Of a stretch of 8,915 bases of DNA, positions 6,986 to 8,915 are shown piece by piece. The position numbers and the translations under genes are program-made. How positions within the stretch are numbered: the first letter of the stretch is position 1; each line of letters begins with the position of its first letter. Origin of the DNA: an uncultured Clostridia bacterium (GTDB taxonomy: Bacteria; Bacillota; Clostridia; TANB77; CAG-508); assembly GCA_948946035.1 (NCBI GenBank), contig CARBKU010000039.1, positions 1 through 8,915 of the forward strand, given 5' to 3'. Below the pieces are notes generated by a model. The model saw only the letters and a program-made list of their open reading frames with translations. It did not search any database and was not told where the DNA came from.

Positions 6986-7038
6986 AATCAAAAATATCCA
7001 AACATATTTTATTGTTTGGATATTTTTGATTATATTTA
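6986..7038. terminator. Strong hairpin terminator shared by convergent genes
   Basis: A perfect 19-bp stem (6986-7004 with 7013-7031) closes an 8-nt loop (TATTTTAT). In the plus direction it is followed by ATATTTATTTTTTTT, a good tail for ending the holin-family transcript 14 bases after its stop codon. The leftward beta-helix gene stops only 4 bases beyond the hairpin, so the same stem probably also ends that operon, although its minus-strand tail is less T-rich. Confidence 0.85.
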
Positions 7039-7701
7039 TTTTTTTTCTACTATTTCATTTTGTTTTTTATAAATGCTATTTTCTTTTATTACTCCTCTAA
7101 CACAAGATAATGGATAAATATTTGTATTTTTTCCAATTACTGTTCCTGGATTTAAAACACTTCCACATCCTACTTCTACATTATCTCCAAGTATTGCTCC
7201 AAATTTCTTTAGACCTGTTTCTATTTGTTTTTTTCCATTTTTTACATTAACTAATTTTTTATCCGATTTTACATTAGAAGTAATTGAACCTGCTCCCATG
7301 TGTGATTTATATCCTAAGATTGAATCCCCTACATAATTATAATGTGGCACTTGAACTTTGTTAAATAAAATTACATTTTTTAGTTCTGTTGAATTTCCTA
7401 CAACAGCTCCATCTCCTATAATGCTATTCCCTCTAATAAATGCACAATGCCTTATTTCTGCATCTTCTCCTACTATAGTTGGTCCATTTATGTATGCTGT
7501 TGGTGCTACTTTTGCTGTTTTGGCTATCCATACATTTTCTGATTTTTCTTCATAAATATTAGTATCTAATTTTTTTCCTATTGATATTATATATTCATTT
7601 ATTTTTGGTAAAGCTTCCCATGGATATATAACTGTTTCTAACAATTCTTTTGCAATTGTTTCTTCTAAATTATACAAATTAGATATTTTGCAGTCTTCCA
7701 T
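7036..7701 (-). CDS. Left-handed beta-helix nucleotidyltransferase-partner protein, GlmU C-terminal-like
   Basis: This 221-aa protein has a short N-terminal helical segment (1-45) and then hexapeptide-repeat rungs such as VWIAKTAKVAPTAYI and IVGEDAEI (57-82), IIGDGAVVGN (94-103) and ILGDNVEVG through IGKNTNIYP (170-197). The segment VPHYNYVGDSILG (118-130) followed by MGAGSITSN (135-143) closely parallels GlmU's acetyltransferase site, GHLTYLGD...IGAGTITCN. His120, Tyr123 and Asn143 align with active-site residues there. No nucleotidyltransferase domain is attached. The frame opens further upstream to 7821, but that extension overlaps the preceding gene and has no ribosome binding site. The ATG at 7699-7701 has AAGGAG 9 bases before it, overlapping the upstream stop. 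It could be an acetyltransferase acting on a hexosamine phosphate, or a non-catalytic regulator of its pyrophosphorylase partner. The sequence does not decide this. Confidence 0.85.
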   Translation of the reverse strand: MEDCKISNLYNLEETIAKELLETVIYPWEALPKINEYIISIGKKLDTNIYEEKSENVWIAKTAKVAPTAYINGPTIVGEDAEIRHCAFIRGNSIIGDGAVVGNSTELKNVILFNKVQVPHYNYVGDSILGYKSHMGAGSITSNVKSDKKLVNVKNGKKQIETGLKKFGAILGDNVEVGCGSVLNPGTVIGKNTNIYPLSCVRGVIKENSIYKKQNEIVEKK

Positions 7702-7710
7702 TTGCTTTTT

Positions 7711-7717
7711 CTCCTTA
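7711..7717 (-). promoter_or_regulatory. Ribosome binding site overlapping the UAP stop codon
   Basis: On the minus strand TAAGGAG combines the TAA stop of the pyrophosphorylase (7715-7717) with a Shine-Dalgarno 9 bases before the ATG at 7701. It decides the start of the beta-helix gene and implies translational coupling. Confidence 0.75.
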
Positions 7718-8915
7718 CATATAAATTTCTCTTTTCTGTCTTTCCCAATATTTTTCATATAATTCTTTTGCAGTCTTTGGACTGTCAACACCTTCTTTAT
7801 TTTTAACAGGTGCAAAATCATCTTCTCTTTTGCCTCTTAAAATTGCAATATCATCAAAAAATTCAAAACTATCAAAAATGAAAGATTCAAATTTATATGA
7901 ATTTGGCTCATTAGGAGTAATTTCTTTTCCTTCTTCATCAATAAATGAGTTTTTCTTAAATGCACTATGATACGTTAAATATTCTTTACTTACTTTTTCT
8001 ACTGCATCCACACTGAACAAATTACACATAATATGAGATTCTCCATATTTTAGTTCTCCATTTTTGTCTATTTCTTCAGCCATTTCTTCTGGTAGTTCAG
8101 AATATTCAATTACTTTAGGATGCCCATTCATTTTACAAAAAACTCCAACTCTCTCGTGTGGATTGTCTTTTACAACTGATTTAGATGCAATTTGAACTTT
8201 TTGGTCTATTGCCATTCCAAGTAATGTTGTATCTGCCATTTTTAAAATCGCATTGTCTACTCCACCAATAAAAATCCATTTTATATTTTTTTGCTTCATG
8301 TCTGATAACATTCCTGTTGTTCTTAATGATGAAAAAACACCACCATTTCCGTCTGATGCCTGTTTTATTTTCATATCTTTATCAATAAGAAGTTTTCCGT
8401 TTGTATCAACTAATGGTAATTCTCCTTGCTCAAATAGTGTAACATATTGTTTTGGATATCCAAAGTAATTGTTTTTTTCTAAAAATTCAAATGTTTCATT
8501 ATTGTTTTCTTTACTTGTCATTATGTACCAAGGTATTGTTGTTTCATATTTTTTGTTTGCTTCTTTTAGATTTTCTGCTAATATTTCGAATAAGTATTTT
8601 CCCTTTCCATATACATCTAATTTGAATGTTCCTTTTGGACCATTGTGTCCTAGTCTTGTTCCTTGTCCTCCTGCCATTGTAACAACTGCATATTCGTTAT
8701 TTCTTATAGCTATTTCTCCTAATAAGTCAAATTGCTCTTTTTGATTTGTTGCCATTTTTTCTTTATCTATATAACATATTGATTCTATTTTACTTTCTTT
8801 TATTTCTATTTCTTTTTTTGTATTGTCATATAATTCCATAATTTGATGAAAATCTATCTTATTTAATTGTTCTATTAATTCTTCTTTTTTTATATTATCT
8901 AATTTATCTAATAGT
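7715..8915 (-). CDS. UDP-N-acetylhexosamine pyrophosphorylase-like (UDPGP family), 5' end beyond the window
   Basis: This is a nucleotidyltransferase of the UDPGP family, nearest the eukaryotic-type UAP branch. It would join UTP with a sugar 1-phosphate, probably N-acetylglucosamine or galactosamine 1-phosphate, to make a UDP-sugar in the cytosol. The uridine-binding loop MAGGQGTRLG is followed by PKG. Further on are IGGVDNAILKMAD, whose aspartate is the expected metal and sugar-phosphate contact, KVIEYSELPEE, and YKFESFIFDSFEFF near the C terminus, a UAP-type feature. The first in-window ATG is at 8839, but the frame stays open for 25 more codons to the window edge. Those codons encode a helical segment containing EQLNKIDFHQIMELYD, which resembles the N-terminal domain of UAP proteins. 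The true start therefore lies outside, and at least 399 codons are present. The gene is coupled to the GlmU-like beta-helix gene. UDP-glucose as product cannot be ruled out. Confidence 0.88.
   Translation of the reverse strand, partial: LLDKLDNIKKEELIEQLNKIDFHQIMELYDNTKKEIEIKESKIESICYIDKEKMATNQKEQFDLLGEIAIRNNEYAVVTMAGGQGTRLGHNGPKGTFKLDVYGKGKYLFEILAENLKEANKKYETTIPWYIMTSKENNNETFEFLEKNNYFGYPKQYVTLFEQGELPLVDTNGKLLIDKDMKIKQASDGNGGVFSSLRTTGMLSDMKQKNIKWIFIGGVDNAILKMADTTLLGMAIDQKVQIASKSVVKDNPHERVGVFCKMNGHPKVIEYSELPEEMAEEIDKNGELKYGESHIMCNLFSVDAVEKVSKEYLTYHSAFKKNSFIDEEGKEITPNEPNSYKFESFIFDSFEFFDDIAILRGKREDDFAPVKNKEGVDSPKTAKELYEKYWERQKREIYM

Noticed and set aside
7702..7821. Longer start for the beta-helix protein at 7821
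   Set aside because: It would overlap the upstream gene by more than 100 bases, and the added residues are the shifted frame of that gene. The ATG at 7701 has a good ribosome binding site.
8253..8744. Two plus-strand ORFs (71 and 91 aa)
   Set aside because: Both are antisense to the conserved UDPGP-family gene and show no family resemblance.
1..8915. CRISPR array, tRNA or rRNA genes, phage or defence island
   Set aside because: No regularly spaced direct repeats, no tRNA-like cloverleaf arms and no transposase, integrase or defence-type protein domain are visible in any gene.

Overview
The window is very AT-rich, roughly a quarter G+C by eye. It has strong AGGAGG-type ribosome binding sites, T-tailed hairpin terminators and families typical of low-GC Gram-positives (LonB-like protease, DUF421/DUF4363 pair, YvlD-like holin-family protein, TetR). 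This suggests a member of the Clostridia, possibly an uncultured gut or anaerobic lineage. There are eight protein-coding genes. I see no rRNA, tRNA, CRISPR array or intact mobile element.

Layout. (1) 1-2520: a minus-strand operon with a promoter at 2492-2520, a TetR-type regulator (1883-2452), an AMP-forming long-chain acyl-CoA synthetase (145-1866) and a hairpin terminator (98-135). (2) 2703-5287: a plus-strand LonB-like ATP-dependent protease with its own promoter candidate and terminator. Its first 26 codons sit in a different frame from the rest, so an apparent +1 frameshift separates them. (3) 5353-6432: a minus-strand pair, the DUF421 membrane protein followed by DUF4363, separated by 3 bases. 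(4) 6526-7031: a single plus-strand gene for a small four-helix membrane protein (phage holin superfamily IV / YvlD-like), divergent from DUF421 and ending in a 19-bp perfect hairpin. (5) 7036-8915: a minus-strand pair, a UAP-type UDP-sugar pyrophosphorylase whose 5' end runs off the window, followed by a left-handed beta-helix protein resembling the acetyltransferase half of GlmU.

How the genes may work together. The TetR and acyl-CoA synthetase genes look like a self-contained fatty-acid activation unit under local control. The UAP and beta-helix genes are translationally coupled and would fit UDP-N-acetylhexosamine supply for the cell envelope. The DUF421/DUF4363 and holin-family genes encode envelope proteins of unknown function. 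The Lon-like gene is independent.

I found no clearly new multi-gene defence or mobile system. The items most worth a second look are the frame break in the protease gene, which falls on the only CGG triplet that would be read as an arginine codon in the window's genes, and the split GlmU-like arrangement at the right end.
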